Origin: Tenodera sinensis | Taxonomy: Eukaryota; Arthropoda; Insecta; Mantodea; Mantidae | Direction: 5' to 3' | DNA: 64,000 bases | NCBI GenBank assembly: GCA_030765045.1 | Contig: CM060963.1 | Span: 93,875,176-93,939,175, forward strand | Shown: positions 51,715 through 63,265 of the stretch, piece after piece | How the letters are laid out: every line of letters starts with the position of its first letter | How positions within the stretch are numbered: position 1 is the first letter of the stretch | The notes under the pieces: generated by a model | What the model saw: only the letters and a program-made list of their open reading frames with translations | Database searches by the model: none | What the model was told of the DNA's origin: nothing | Made by a program: the position numbers and the translations under genes

Positions 51715-52439
51715 CAGGTTGTCCCCCCCCCAAAAAAAAAAAAAAAAAAAAATATGTGGGACGGCAAACATCGGTTTTCAAATAGGAATCTCTGTCTGGA
51801 AATACACAGTTTGGACGCTGTAGCGTATCGAAATGTGAGCTGGGAGTACGTTTACATTTCGTCAATAAACCCAACATCGAGCTGTCTGCAAACGGACTTC
51901 GAACCTCCTAGGTCATTGCACAGCCTATATCGGTGGCGATGAGCCTCATGCACATTATCCAACACGTGCGGTTGTCTTTGAAGATTTTCAATCGCTCCTT
52001 GGAGTCGAGCTATGAGGTCCTCCAGTGACATTACAGGAGTCCATACACCATACTCGTTTCCACAGAAAATAGTCGAGAGGTGTCAGATCTGGCGACAAGC
52101 ACGGCCATGAAACTGGTTCACCTCTACCAATCCATCGTCTTGGGTATGCCACTTTGAGGTGATTTCGCACATTTACATCAAAGTGTGCAGGAGCTCATGT
52201 CGGCCATTTCCACAGCTGTGTTCTGGTACGTGTCGTACTACTATTAAAACGTTACTGTACTGCAAACTACACAACAACGCAGTAGGATGCGCACTAAGGG
52301 TTCTATTGCATATCTTTGGTACTAAGATACCAAAACGAATGTTAGCAAATTTTCACAGCCGTTCGTTCTCAAACTTCCGTTCTTCAAACCATCCCGCACA
52401 GTATACTAAGCGTTGTCGGCTTCTTTTTGGGACACCCAG
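51715..52439 (-). mobile_element. Tc1/mariner-like deletion derivative
   Basis: Tips CAGGTTGTCC (left) and CTGGGTGTCC (right, read inward) agree at 8 of 10 and are flanked by TA on both sides, over 725 bp. On the minus strand a transposase C-terminus reads RNHLKVAYPRRWIGRGEPVS, then WPCLSPDLTPLDYFLWKR (third catalytic Asp). After a one-base shift it continues SLEDLIARLQGAIENLQ and LCNDLGGSKSVCRQ. The N-terminal two thirds are deleted. Same broad family as 30599-31559 but with different tips. Confidence 0.75.
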
Positions 52440-52717
52440 TATATCTATGCCATAGACAACGCTTACAACTACTGACTACCCTTGTTCCTTTGTAATTTTT
52501 GTTTCATTTCTTTTTGTATTGGTCCCATACTGTCCTTAGTTCATCACTGAAAGAGGTCATTAATCGCTACTAGTAGGTACCTGCAACTGTGCATTTATTC
52601 ATGGCAGTAATCGTGTTCTCACCCTGGTTTCACAAGGGTATACGACCAGCAGAACAAGTAGTATTTGCAGTGTTCCACGGTCCACTGCGAGGAGGGGGGC
52701 GAAATTGTATCGTAAAA

Positions 52718-52955
52718 ATCTGATGTGTTTTACTCGCATGACTTTCTCTACACTTGTACTAACAATTCTTACAAACGTTTCGTGTTGAGATATTTATTTT
52801 CTGTGGCAACTTTTTGATTCTTTATAATATAACATTCAATATGATTTGAGAGGGGGTTAACAGAAAAATTAAGATATACATTTTATTCTTCAAGAAAATA
52901 ACTTCAAGCATTATTTTAATTAAAATCGCTAGATAATTGTGAAATAATGATAATG
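52718..52955 (+). mobile_element. Family H copy 11 (5' end)
   Basis: Start ATCTGATGTGTTTTACTCGC, then ACTTTCTCTACACTTGTACT. Further in, it skips to the AAGATATACATTTTATTC block, so it is internally deleted and lacks the 3' half. Confidence 0.7.
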
Positions 52956-54207
52956 ATGATATGATACGAGATGATGATGATGATGATGATGATTAAATCT
53001 TTTCCAGTTGAACGTAATCTTAGCCTGGGAAGATAAAATTATTATAAGAAATTAAATTAAAAAAAAATAAATAAAACAGCACAAAAAAAGAAAAAGAAAA
53101 AGGGTTTTCTTAACTTCAGACCTCGCACTACTAAAGAGTAAGCCTTACGTAAAATTCATCTATACAACTATGTGTTCTCAAATACATAGAAAACGTATTT
53201 TTTCTGACCACCTTTTCTTTTGAACTCGAGTGCCATTTACAATTTTGGACCAATTGCAGAGGTTCATCTTAGATAACTAAATGTTAGAGCAAGTAAGAAA
53301 TGAATTCTGATTTCATATTGTTTGATTTCTCGACAATTTCATGGAATGGTGGCACAAATAAAGACCGCCCCCTGCCAGTTGGAATGTGGGTGTGATGTGT
53401 TGACTGCGCAACCGTAGCTGTATTGGCTGTAACTATACAATTATGGGGTAAATGGAGAATAAAATAAAAGTACTGATAGATGCAAAATACACTTGCCATT
53501 AAATTACAGATGTTGAAAATGGCCTCTGCAGCATCCCATAGCGTGTCAATTTTTACCATCTAGGTACTATTGCTCTGTTTGCCGGATGTCCTCCACTCGA
53601 AGAGCTGACCGAGTTAGGTCGCTCTGAACGAACGTGAGAGGCTCATATACATACCGGTGTTCGATTCCCTTTGGTTCGGCCACTCTGACCTTTGATTTTT
53701 TTTCGCAGTTTTCGTTGGTTGAAAGGCGAATGCTCGGGTGCATTGTGTAATGCTACCCAAATTTCTATCAATTTCCTAGCATTTCATTTCCTTGCGTTTC
53801 AAGGAATTAGGCGAATGGACGGCGGACAAGGCTTGTGGTGGTAGTTTGCTTCGAGAAATTGCTTTCTCTGGCGTTCGATACGTGATTCCTTCTAGAGAGA
53901 GCTGAGAAAGTAGGTCTTTGTAGGAGATACTGCCGGCTTTTGAATGTAATAACTAGAACAATTAGGGTTCCTGCTGTCCAAGCCTGTCACACCGGATCTG
54001 GTCACATGCCTTTCGCTTCATCTGATATTTTCGGAGGTTTACAGAAGCATTAGGACCTCATGTGAGCTTAAGTGCCGAAATCTTCCTCCGGTTCCGGAGT
54101 TTCAAAGCATCCGGACAACTGTCCCTAAAAATGCGGGTTTCTTAATCGAACCTATTTTCACACACGCTTCCACAATTTCCACGTTTTCTTGAATTGGATA
54201 AGTATTT
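52956..54207. other. unassigned DNA with a tRNA-like segment
   Basis: A short (ATG)n run lies at 52968-52994. At 53590-53675, GACCGAGTTAGG and GTGTTCGATTCCC look like degenerate pol III boxes, perhaps an old SINE head. No gene recognised. Confidence 0.35.
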
Positions 54208-55165
54208 TTGAGAATGCCAGCTGATGAAATAAAACCGAAATGCTGTCAGTGGAGAGTCAACCTTCGAGTAAGAATGAGCAATGATAATTTTATTAAAACG
54301 TCCATTGTTGTATCATCATCGACCTTCAAGATAGTCAAATTGGCCTGTTTCGGCTCAGAATGGGTCGTCAGCATCTCCGTGGTCTTCCAACTTCTCTACT
54401 ACCAACTAGTTTGCACTGCAAGATGTGTTTGGCAAGTCTTTCTTCTTTATTTCGAGAGATGTGATCTTGTCATTTCATTTTATACTCCGTGGTCTTGTCG
54501 TTTAAATTGAATATTTTTAATTGTTCTCTTATCTTTCATATTTAATATGGCCTATACGACTATACGTACCTCAAAAATATCATTTTAGCCGTTTCAATTA
54601 CTCTTTTGTCATTTCTATTCAAAGTCTAGGTCTTGGCCCCTAAATTTATAATGGACACTGCCATAGTTTTACAAAACTTTAATATGGTATCTCTTCTTGT
54701 TTTGTTTTTCAATGTTTGCTTTATAGTACCAGATGTTTTGAAATTAGTATATCTTTTGTTTTAAATCCCTATCATATCCATAAGAAATGTCACATCCTAA
54801 GTAGCTAAAATATCTCACTTGTTCTAGCACTTTGTTTTTGAGGAGCAGTTTTGATCGGGTTGGTTATTTACCAATGAAGGCTATCACTTTCGTTTTTTCT
54901 GCTGAAATAATCAAATTGTACTTTGATATTGTTTTGTAGAGTTGGTACAAAGCTACGTGTAGTCTGTCTTCAGTATCTGTCGGAATGATCTGATCGTCTG
55001 CAAACAGGACTGCATTTAGGATGGTTCGACCTAACTTAAAATCTACTTTTAACTGCACTTTCCACTTGGCATCTGCTGCCTCAATATAAATATTAAAATG
55101 GGTTGGTAAGATTGGGCAGCTCTGTCTTACACCTAGGTGAAGTAGATTGTAGGTTTTACTAATTT
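54208..55165 (-). pseudogene. LINE reverse transcriptase with FADD motif, broken
   Basis: Minus translation in order gives HLGVRQSCPILPTHFNIYIE (motif B equivalent of GVRQGCPLSPTLFNIYI), AVLFADDQIIPTD (motif C, catalytic Asp pair intact), KYNLIISAEKTKVIAFIGK, a stop, then VRYFSYLGCDISY. Downstream is increasingly decayed towards the C-terminus. RTE/jockey-like; same lineage as 10478-11130 and 20020-20540. Inactive. Confidence 0.75.
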
Positions 55166-56684
55166 GAATGTGATTAAATACGATAATGCAATTTCAAGCA
55201 GTTAAAACGGCGCATTCTCATTGAAATATGAGGTGGACTACTTTTATGTGCGTCCTCCTCTACCTCAAGCGGTAACTAAAATGAGGACAATGTCTTGAAA
55301 CTGATGGTTTTACTGTATTTGTGAAACGACATGGAGTTTTTATGATTTCCACCGGAATGCATTTGTCTCTTGTTTGAATTGGATCACGACTGTGATCATC
55401 TGGATTTCAACATTAGAATGTAGGGAGAGAGAAAGAAGAAAATGAAGCCATTCAATGAAATGGAATCACGTTTTCCGTGCTGTAATGTAAGTTTCTAACC
55501 ATTCATACGTAGTTTTACGTTTATCAAGCAACGCTCGATCTCCATATGCTGTCTAACAATAAACGATAATGGTTATTTGATATTCCGCGGGAATGGAAAG
55601 CGCTTTAGAATTAGATTGTCCTCTGTAGAGTAGTTTATTCCTGATAAATCGTCACCTCTTTGTTTCTCCAGTAACTGATTCAGTTTGCAGCATTAGTCTG
55701 CTTAAGGACTGCTGCAGTAGACAGATTTATAGCCCTTCTCTGAACCGGATGAAAAACTTCTGCCTTCATAATGTGTTAACACAGTGGCCGACAAAATGGA
55801 TGACAGGTGTTGCGCAAATATTCTGACAGGCCTTTGAAATTATTCTTCAGTCGAGGGAAAACTAGGAAAACCACACAGTTCCTTGTGGAGAACATTTAAT
55901 ACGTCTACATTTGGAAACTTTTAAGACATTAACAGTCGAATGCCTAAGCTTTACTTGTTGATGCCACGCATATTTTTAGAACGATTCTTCTCTAAAGATA
56001 AAATCGTTAGCAGTTGTTAAGAATGAGAATAAACATGTTTACGTTTTACTGTGTTAAAATTCAATTCCAATAACTTAATGCTTTTTAATTAATAGGCGAG
56101 TGCATTAATATTTAAAATAAATGTACGAAACATCTCTGCACCATTAACATAAATATTTGCCATTATAAAAACTAAATTTTAAGCCTTTGTGTAGTCATAA
56201 TAATAATAATTGGAGTTTCCTCTTTAATTTTATACATTTTACTTTTATAGCCATCTATTTTATTTTAAATATATTGCAGTTATTTTTCCATCTGCCGCTT
56301 TATATTCTGAATTCCAACTCGTTAAAGAAAAAAAAACCTATACTCTACGGAGGAACATTTTAGCTCATTTTAAGGGAAGTTTTCCTGTAAAAACTGGCAA
56401 TATTCATAAAATAAGTTTACTATATGCAAGCAATGTGTGTTTTCTTTTTAAACATATTTGATTATTTTCCGATATTTTTATTTGAACAGTGTTTTAAGCG
56501 GCACATTCTGGTATAGGAGTAAATGTTCCGTTTTTTTTGAGATAAATATTGAGCACAACTAAATGAAACATTGAAATGATACTATCTGTAAAAGTAGATC
56601 GGCAAACTTACAAGACAAGCATGAAGAAAATTTCAGTCTAACACTTAAATACTTTGGAAGACTAGTCCACTCATACTTGATTTG
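55166..56684. other. unassigned AT-rich DNA
   Basis: Nothing recognised. Confidence 0.35.
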
Positions 56685-56916
56685 GTTGATCAACCAATCA
56701 TAGCTAAGTTGGTTAGGCGTTACCAATAAGCCAAACTGATCCCAAGGTCACGGGTTCAAATCCGGCTCAGACCGATAGTTTTTAAGTGTGCTTAAAAACG
56801 ACAGCTCCATGTCAGTAGATTTACTGATATGTTATAGAACTCTGCGGCACGGAATTCCGGGACATCGGCGACGTTGGTATGATCCTGGCAATTGTCAGCG
56901 TCGTTAAAAAAGAAAA
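56685..56916 (+). mobile_element. tRNA-derived SINE, second copy of the 9261 family
   Basis: Shares box B GGGTTCAAATCCG, then TTTTTAAGTGTGCTTAAAAA, CATGTCAGTAGATTTACTG, GGAATTCCGG and the end CAGCGTCGTTAAA with 9261-9480. The tail is only a short AAAG-rich run. The box A region is altered (TAGCTAAGTTGGTTAGGCG). No target duplication found. Confidence 0.8.
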
Positions 56917-57845
56917 AAGAATCACGTGCATAACAATTTAAAATTTCAACCAATGACAGCCTTCATTCGAAAAATTAATATTTCAGCATCACCTCCTCTG
57001 CTTTTGTTATGCTGTGATCAAGTTAGAGAATCTAGCTGCACTGTGCCACAGATACACAACACATGACGTAATTTGATACTGCAGAGACACATTCAAATCT
57101 CAAATATGACTGACTGTCGCTTATCTATGCTGAAATAGTGAAATAATTCGAAGAGAGAAACCTCAGAACACTACATACAACAGGAAATATGTTTGGAATC
57201 AGTTTGAAAAACGTGTGTTGAATAAAATAACAAATTAAGAGTAGGTACTCCAACTTCTGACATTGCCAACTCTTAAAAAAATTGGAGGACCAGTATGAGA
57301 ATCTCGTAAGCCATGCCAATAAATGCTGATGTATATATGCCTGGTACATGTTTTTTTAAAAATTATTTTAAGAGGTTAGTAATTACAATACAGCATTTAA
57401 ATAACATTTCATAGACAATATTATCCTTTAATTCGTGAAGTAGTCTCAATAAATGCAACTTGTGTCTAGATAAATTGACAATCACTCCTGGCATTATGAT
57501 AATGGGACACGAGGTTGTTAAATGTAACGTTGATGGAACAAGGCATTTAATTTTCCCAGTTACGCATTTGTTCTCAATAGAGTAAGCAATTTTTCGTATA
57601 ACTTACAATGTTTTACTCTCGGGATTACTATATGCAAATATTGGAGTACAAAAATCGAATGAAGTAGTGAATCCAGTGAACTTACCTAGAGATAGTTTGC
57701 GCTTTGTCTGGTTGGTAAAGCCTATATTAACGATAGCTGCTCACTATTTCATTCATTCACCATCCAATATGACCTAGTCAGTTAAAAGGTACTTTTAGAT
57801 CGACTGGACTGTCGCATCTTCAAGAGTAGACTAACTCGCCGTCTC
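56917..57845. other. unassigned DNA
   Basis: Nothing recognised. Confidence 0.35.
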
Positions 57846-58412
57846 ATTAAGGGCACATTGTAGTTTCTGAGGTCAAAAAACCTATTTTTATTGAAATCTT
57901 CATGCTTTTCAGCATTCACTGATAATATGTGAGTTGGTGTACATTTATAGAGTAGTAAAACTTGCATTTAAATAGCACCTGCCACGCTCTTTTCTGCTTT
58001 TCAAATTTTTTGGCATGTTCCAATAGCTTCTAATTTTCTACATGTAGCTACCACTGTTTCCAAAACTATTACACATAGGAAGCTCAAATTTTCTGAGCGG
58101 CTAAAATATCATGTGGACTTTAAAATGAGTGAAGCAGTTTTGCCACGTAAAAATTAGGAACTGTGTTACATATTGGAAACATTGGGCTAATTTTCTTAAA
58201 TTTCATATAAACAGCAATTTTTAATATAAAATTAGAATTTTGAAGAAAAAAAATTCCAACCATGTCATAAATATTGTTTTCTGGGTTCATCATAAATTTA
58301 AAGTCGTTAAAATAGAAGGTTCTTGACATGAGCATAGCAAAATTATTTTTTCTGTGTGTTAATTTACATGCCTTGTTTTAGGACCTACAAACTTGATTTT
58401 CACGTACATTGT
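57846..58412. mobile_element. possible MITE with TTAA-like tips
   Basis: The left TTAAGGGCACATTGTA and the right end read inward TTGAGGCACAATGTA are similar with one gap, 567 bp apart. No coding capacity. Weak; could be chance. Confidence 0.3.
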
Positions 58413-58693
58413 GCCTCAAGCGCTGTAAAATGTGTAGTGTGAAAATTATGATTATAGCTATAATGGTTTGCGTGATGTTTACATTACAATACTGATACAT
58501 ATTATTCTTGTGTAGATCAGTGTCTTTAACTAAGACGTGTGCTTAGAATCTTCCTCGGAAACAATTTGATTGCCTGATCGTATTTTTTGGCATCCATTTT
58601 TCTAGCGTTCACATTAAATATTATTGGCAGTTAGTTCTATCTATATTTTCTGTTACCTGACCACTTACCTACTGATCCACCTATTACCTTTTT

Positions 58694-59413
58694 ACTTTCT
58701 CTATTACACTCTCTAGTGCTTACTAATCTCTTCCAAAATTTTACCGTAAATGCCCATTTTGAAAACTCTGGAAACAATAGAAAAAGGCGCTTGTCTGTGT
58801 AAACTGTATAACTTAAAAATGAAAATTCGGTTAAATACCAAACTTGCTTCTTGACCTCAGCGTCCCTAAGGGTAAGACGCGTGAATTTTGAAAAAAAAGA
58901 AAAAAAATCCGCCCCCCTCGAATGGCTCTAAAAGTTTTGAAAGCTCACGTCTTTAAGATATTTGTATGATGAGGCGCATATCTTGTAGTAGCCTGGAAGT
59001 AGCCTTTAAAGTGTTCACTCTGAATGACCTTGGTACAATTGGTAAACCGTAAGAGGTAGATAGAATCCTATTGCATAACAAAACGTGGATCTCGTTAGAG
59101 CACGCAATTTATCAAACTTATTTGTGGCCTTAACGATTTCCAGAGCATCCTTTTTATCTATTTGTTTATGTATTTAATTATGTATTTATTTGTGTAAATA
59201 TGTATTTATTTATGTTCATCCAATGAGAACAGGATTTCAAAGCCATCACTTATGGACCGGCTTTGAAAGGATTTTACTATCCCTTTAGTTTGCTGTATTC
59301 TTCTTAAATATGTAAGAACTGTGTAAATGCTAATGAATATTTATAGGTTTTAATAAGAAATATAATAGTCAGTAGAAGAATAGAGAAAGTCATGCGAGTG
59401 CAAGAGATCAGAT
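58694..59413 (-). mobile_element. Family H copy 12, both ends present, internally deleted
   Basis: Starts ACTTTCTCTATTACAC and ends GAATAGAGAAAGTCATG...GATCAGAT, the complement of the family start. Inner blocks GGTAAACCGTAAGAGGTAGA and GTGGATCTCGTTAGAG are in order. 720 bp; the (CA)n position has only a GTCTGTGT remnant. A TATTTATTTA-rich run sits at about 59160-59215. Confidence 0.7.
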
Positions 59414-59499
59414 CTTCTTTTATTTGTTAAGTAGCCTGATGGACAAAAGCACAAAACATTCTACACATTGACATTGAATTGAAAATAGCCCAAAATAAT

Positions 59500-59960
59500 C
59501 TGCTATCAAACGGGAAAGCTCAGTCTCCAGGCATTTCCAGTCGCATTTTCCTCTCGCTACACTGCTGTCCTGCGAGCTCCTTGAAGAGGTCTGTCCACCT
59601 GCGTCTCGGTCTTTCCTCTAGTTGTTTTCATATACAGGGCTTCCATATAGTAGCCTTGTATGTCCACCTGTTGTCTTGTAGTCTCGCCACGTGGCCTACA
59701 CATTTCCATTTTAAACTTGGAGCTAATTGTATCAGGTCTTTTGTTTGCGATAACTGGTTTAATCTCACATTAGATATGATATCTTTTAGAGATACCTACC
59801 CCCAGGAGTTTGTGTTGTATTTTTCGGTGGCATATTTGGATTTGTTTTTCTGATGTGTTGCTAGTGACCATGTCTGACACCCATAGAGTAATACAGGGTA
59901 GACATGGATTTTCAATACGTGAAATTTAGTTCGTCTGCTTAGTGTTTTGTCTAAGAGTAT
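59500..59960 (-). pseudogene. LINE C-terminal relic
   Basis: The minus frame reads VYPVLLYGCQTWSLATHQK, then, after stops, LKWKCVGHVARLQDNRWTYK, ATIWKP, and RPRRRWTDLFKELAG. This is the familiar C-terminal block (LYGCxTWSL...WAGHVARxxDNRW...GRPxxRW) of insect RTE-like LINEs, of a different lineage from 5386 and 10478. Confidence 0.7.
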
Positions 59961-60159
59961 GAACTTAAGACCCCAAAATGCCTTCCAGGCTAGGAAGGAC
60001 TAAATGAACATTTTAAAAACGAAACCTTAAGCGTTACAACGTTTGTGGGACAAAGCCAGTGGCAAAGGAATGCGTTTACTAAATATAGCGGCTGTGTAGT
60101 TCAGGGCGCAGTTCCAGCATTTGTTATAACGTAAGGTTTTATTTAGTTTTAAAATGTGG

Positions 60160-60245
60160 ATCAGAGTACAGACGCGGCCATCTGCCGAGACTCGAAACCT
60201 CGCGCGAGCGGTAAGGGTGTATTCTAACCGTTGTAGAACAGGCTC
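60160..60245 (-). other. tRNA-like segment, possible SINE head
   Basis: On the minus strand TACAACGGTTAGAATA (box A-like) and GGTTTCGAGTCTC (box B). No further SINE body identified. Confidence 0.4.
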
Positions 60246-60319
60246 CTTTCTTAGAAAAATGATCACATACTATCAATGAAATCTGATTTCATCAAACCGT
60301 CAAAGTAAGTATTTCTGAT

Positions 60320-61020
60320 ACAAACACCTTTGAAGAACCCCATTCAGTGCATAAGAACCATATAGTAATTTATACTGATGGCTCGCGTACAAATGGACAA
60401 ACTGGAGTATGTGTCTATTACGAGTCTAGGCAGAAGTGCTTGCTATACGCGAGAGTGCACACCATTGATTGAAAATATCCTTATAAATTCCGAAAGCCAG
60501 GCTGCACTTAAAGCTCTCAGTTTAAGTTTGAACTATTGTAGGAATGTTATCACAACACGTTAAATCCTTCCTCCGTAACAATGTAGAGTTATGGTGAGTA
60601 CCCGGTCATATTGCAGGAAATGAAAAGGCTAATGTTCTAGCAAAGAAAGAACCAGAACCTTTTTGTGGAATTAGAACCTTAGAAGCCAAAAACAGTACAA
60701 AATTGGATTCGTTACGAAACCCGAAACAAATGGGAAATAATACCCACAAACAAAGTTTACAGACAGATAATTAAGCCTAAGGATAAATTAACTAAGTCAC
60801 TCGTTAGGCTAATCAAGCCGCAACTTAGAAGAGTTATATAACTGGGAACATTCAGAAAACATCTAAGAACAATGGGACTATACCAAATGGAACCCATTTG
60901 TCACTTGTGCTTAAAAGCCAATGAAATGGCGAAACATCTCGTATTAAAATGCGAGGCCATAGAACGGAGAAGATACCAGATTATCCGAGCCACCTCAAAA
61001 TGAGAGAAAGCTTCTAATCT
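60320..61020 (+). pseudogene. LINE ORF2 C-terminus: RNase H and CCHC zinc finger
   Basis: Frame pieces read IVIYTDGSRTNGQTGVCVYY (RNase H motif with the first catalytic Asp in YTDGS), SESQAALKAL (second acidic site), WWVPGHIAGNEKANVLAKK (third and fourth RNase H motifs) and CHLCLKANEMAKHLVLKCEA (Cys-x2-Cys...His...Cys knuckle). The order RNase H then CCHC is typical of I, R1 and jockey-group LINEs. Stops and shifts break it. It ends just before the mariner-like element at 61031. Confidence 0.75.
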
Positions 61021-61030
61021 AGTGAGATAA

Positions 61031-61600
61031 ATAACGGTGATCCAAAAGACTGTGAACAGGCTGCGCTGTGTTTTGTCTGTACGGGTCCTCGTCGCCGACT
61101 GTCGCTGTCATAGAACAACGTGGATAAACCCATACAGTATTTTAAAACTACTTTTAATGGCTCTACTTACTTATAATTATAGCAGATGCTGAAACTGGCC
61201 ACCGTCGTTGTCCATACATTTTTGGCACCTCTTTGGGAAATTATCCATCACTCGCTGCAGCCCACGTTGAGAAATGCTGGCAATTTCCTGGCGGATATTT
61301 TGTTTTAATTCTTTCAGGGTGTGTGGGTTTATCTTGAATACTTTATGCTTTAAGTGAATCCAGTGATAGAAATCGCAGGGGTTTAGGTCGGGGGACCGAG
61401 GGGACCACAAATTTCTACTAATAATTCTGTCCTGAAACACACTTTCGATTGTTCTCATCGAAAGATTGGCTGTATGAGCTGTTGCAGAGTCAGGCAAATT
61501 CACGCTCTGTGTCTGTTAAATCTCTTAAAAAGGGGGTGCAGAATTGTATTCGTGCATGTGCGGGCGACAACTGTTGACTCGAAAAAAATTATAATAAACA
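61031..61600 (-). pseudogene. mariner-like transposase C-terminus with 3' end (M2)
   Basis: The minus frame, stop at 61177, reads LPDSATAHTANLSMRTIE, SVFQDRIISRNLWSPR, SPDLNPCDFYHWIHLKHK and NPHTLKELKQNIRQEIASIS, ending DNDGGQFQHLL, the normal family C-terminus. It is the better-preserved inverted twin of M1 (9765-10355), sharing upstream sequence from TTTATTTTCTACTG and the terminus CGGTGATCC at 61033. The N-terminal two thirds are missing. Confidence 0.8.
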
Positions 61601-62770
61601 GACGCTGTGCAGTAGAAAATAAATGCCCAGTATTTATCTCTCAGTAGTAAGGGGAATCCAGGTAAGTGTTAATCTAGACGTATCGTCCTTCTGGGAGTAC
61701 AGAATATGCACAAATAGCCTATTTGTTATATAAGTATATTGTGTTCTCACACGTGCTAGGAAAGTCAAGCAGTTGCAACGGGAAATGACATGTTTGCAAA
61801 GGGAAGAGAAAAATAGCGTGCTGTAGTGTACAAAGCACGATTAAAGATGGCTGCTAAAAATATTAAGCATTACATTCTTTCAGGCGAAGATATTTTATAG
61901 GAGGCCGGAAAATGTTAGTTAATCCACTTTCCAACAGGAAGAGAAGATAAAATGTTAAACATAAAAGCTTCCAAATGAATGGGCATGCATCTATATATAA
62001 CCAGCTGTCGTAAAATGTTTTAGAGTATGCAATAAAACCTGACATTGATATCAAAACAAGTCACCAACTTGAAATTCTTCCAGTAGAACTCCTCAATGTC
62101 ATTAAAAAAGCAATGAAAGGAACCAAATCCACATAAACCGAAATTTATGCTTGAGTGAACATGGATGGGATTGCTCAGAGGGGTAACATTTTTACTGGAT
62201 AGTAAATTGAATTAGCCAGAGAAATGAGCGTCAGCTGCAATAGACGGAGAGAGAACGAAGGAAAAATATAATGATTTGGGACATAGTATCTACTTCCAAG
62301 AAGCGCTATAAACAGAACTCCATTCAATGACAAAGTATTCAGGGCTATTCTGTACTTTTCTTGTTAAAAATACAGCGAGCACTGAAATTTGTTATGTTAT
62401 GTGTTTAAGTGAAACAGTGTCTGTTCCCTTTAATATTTTTAAGCCCACAATGCAAGTAATTGCAAATTTGACACTTTGAAATCTTCCGTCACAAATGACC
62501 TGAATTATGATTTAAAGTGGGGGATGATGATGAGGGGAGTGAGTTATAGGTTATAACACTTTATAATTCACGTAAAATTTTCGGAGATAAAATACTTAAG
62601 GGAAATGGCAAAACTCAAGCATCTCTGAAGGATGGAAACTTAGAGGAATGTGTAGCTTGGACAAACGTTCTAAACGATACAGAGACGATATATAGGTAAA
62701 CAAATTTTGGAAACTGCGTGCAAATCCAATCTCGTCGAGAGTTCGATTAGGAGACTACGTTATGTTCCTA
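61601..62770. other. unassigned DNA
   Basis: Nothing recognised. Confidence 0.35.
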
Positions 62771-62850
62771 CCGTGGCGCAGTGGCTAGAGCTTGGCGGCT
62801 CTGGTTACTGAACTCGGAATGTTCCTGGTTTCGATCTCATCCATAGAAGG
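62771..62850 (+). other. tRNA-like SINE head
   Basis: CCGTGGCGCAGTGGCTAGAG (box A) and GGTTTCGATCTC (box B) about 45 bp apart. The body that would follow is replaced by the (ACC)n tract. Confidence 0.5.
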
Positions 62851-62856
62851 GACCTC

Positions 62857-63265
62857 CACCACCATCACCGTCACCACCACCGCCACCACCACCACCGTCA
62901 CCACCACCACTACCACCGCCACCACCGTCACCACCACCGTCACCACCACCACCACCGCCACCACCATCACCGCCACCACCACCACCGTCACCACCACCAC
63001 CGTCACCACCACCACCACAGCCATCACCGTCACCACCACCACCGCCACCACCACCACCGTCACCACCACTTCCACCACCACCACCTCCACCACACCACCA
63101 CCATCACCGCCACCACCACCACCACCGCCACCGCCACCACCACCACCACTACCACTACCACCGCCACCACCACTACCACCACCACCACTAACACCACCAG
63201 CACTACCACTACCGCTACCACTACCACCGCCACCACCACTACCACCACCACCACCACTACCACTA
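62857..63265. repeat. (ACC)n-rich imperfect microsatellite
   Basis: About 400 bp of ACC units with frequent CCG, GTC and ACT variants. Thr/Pro-rich and Gly/Val-rich frames through it are artefacts, including the one that runs into the reverse transcriptase. Confidence 0.95.

Noticed and set aside
59479..59853. 124-codon plus-strand frame
   Set aside because: Antisense shadow of the LINE relic on the minus strand.
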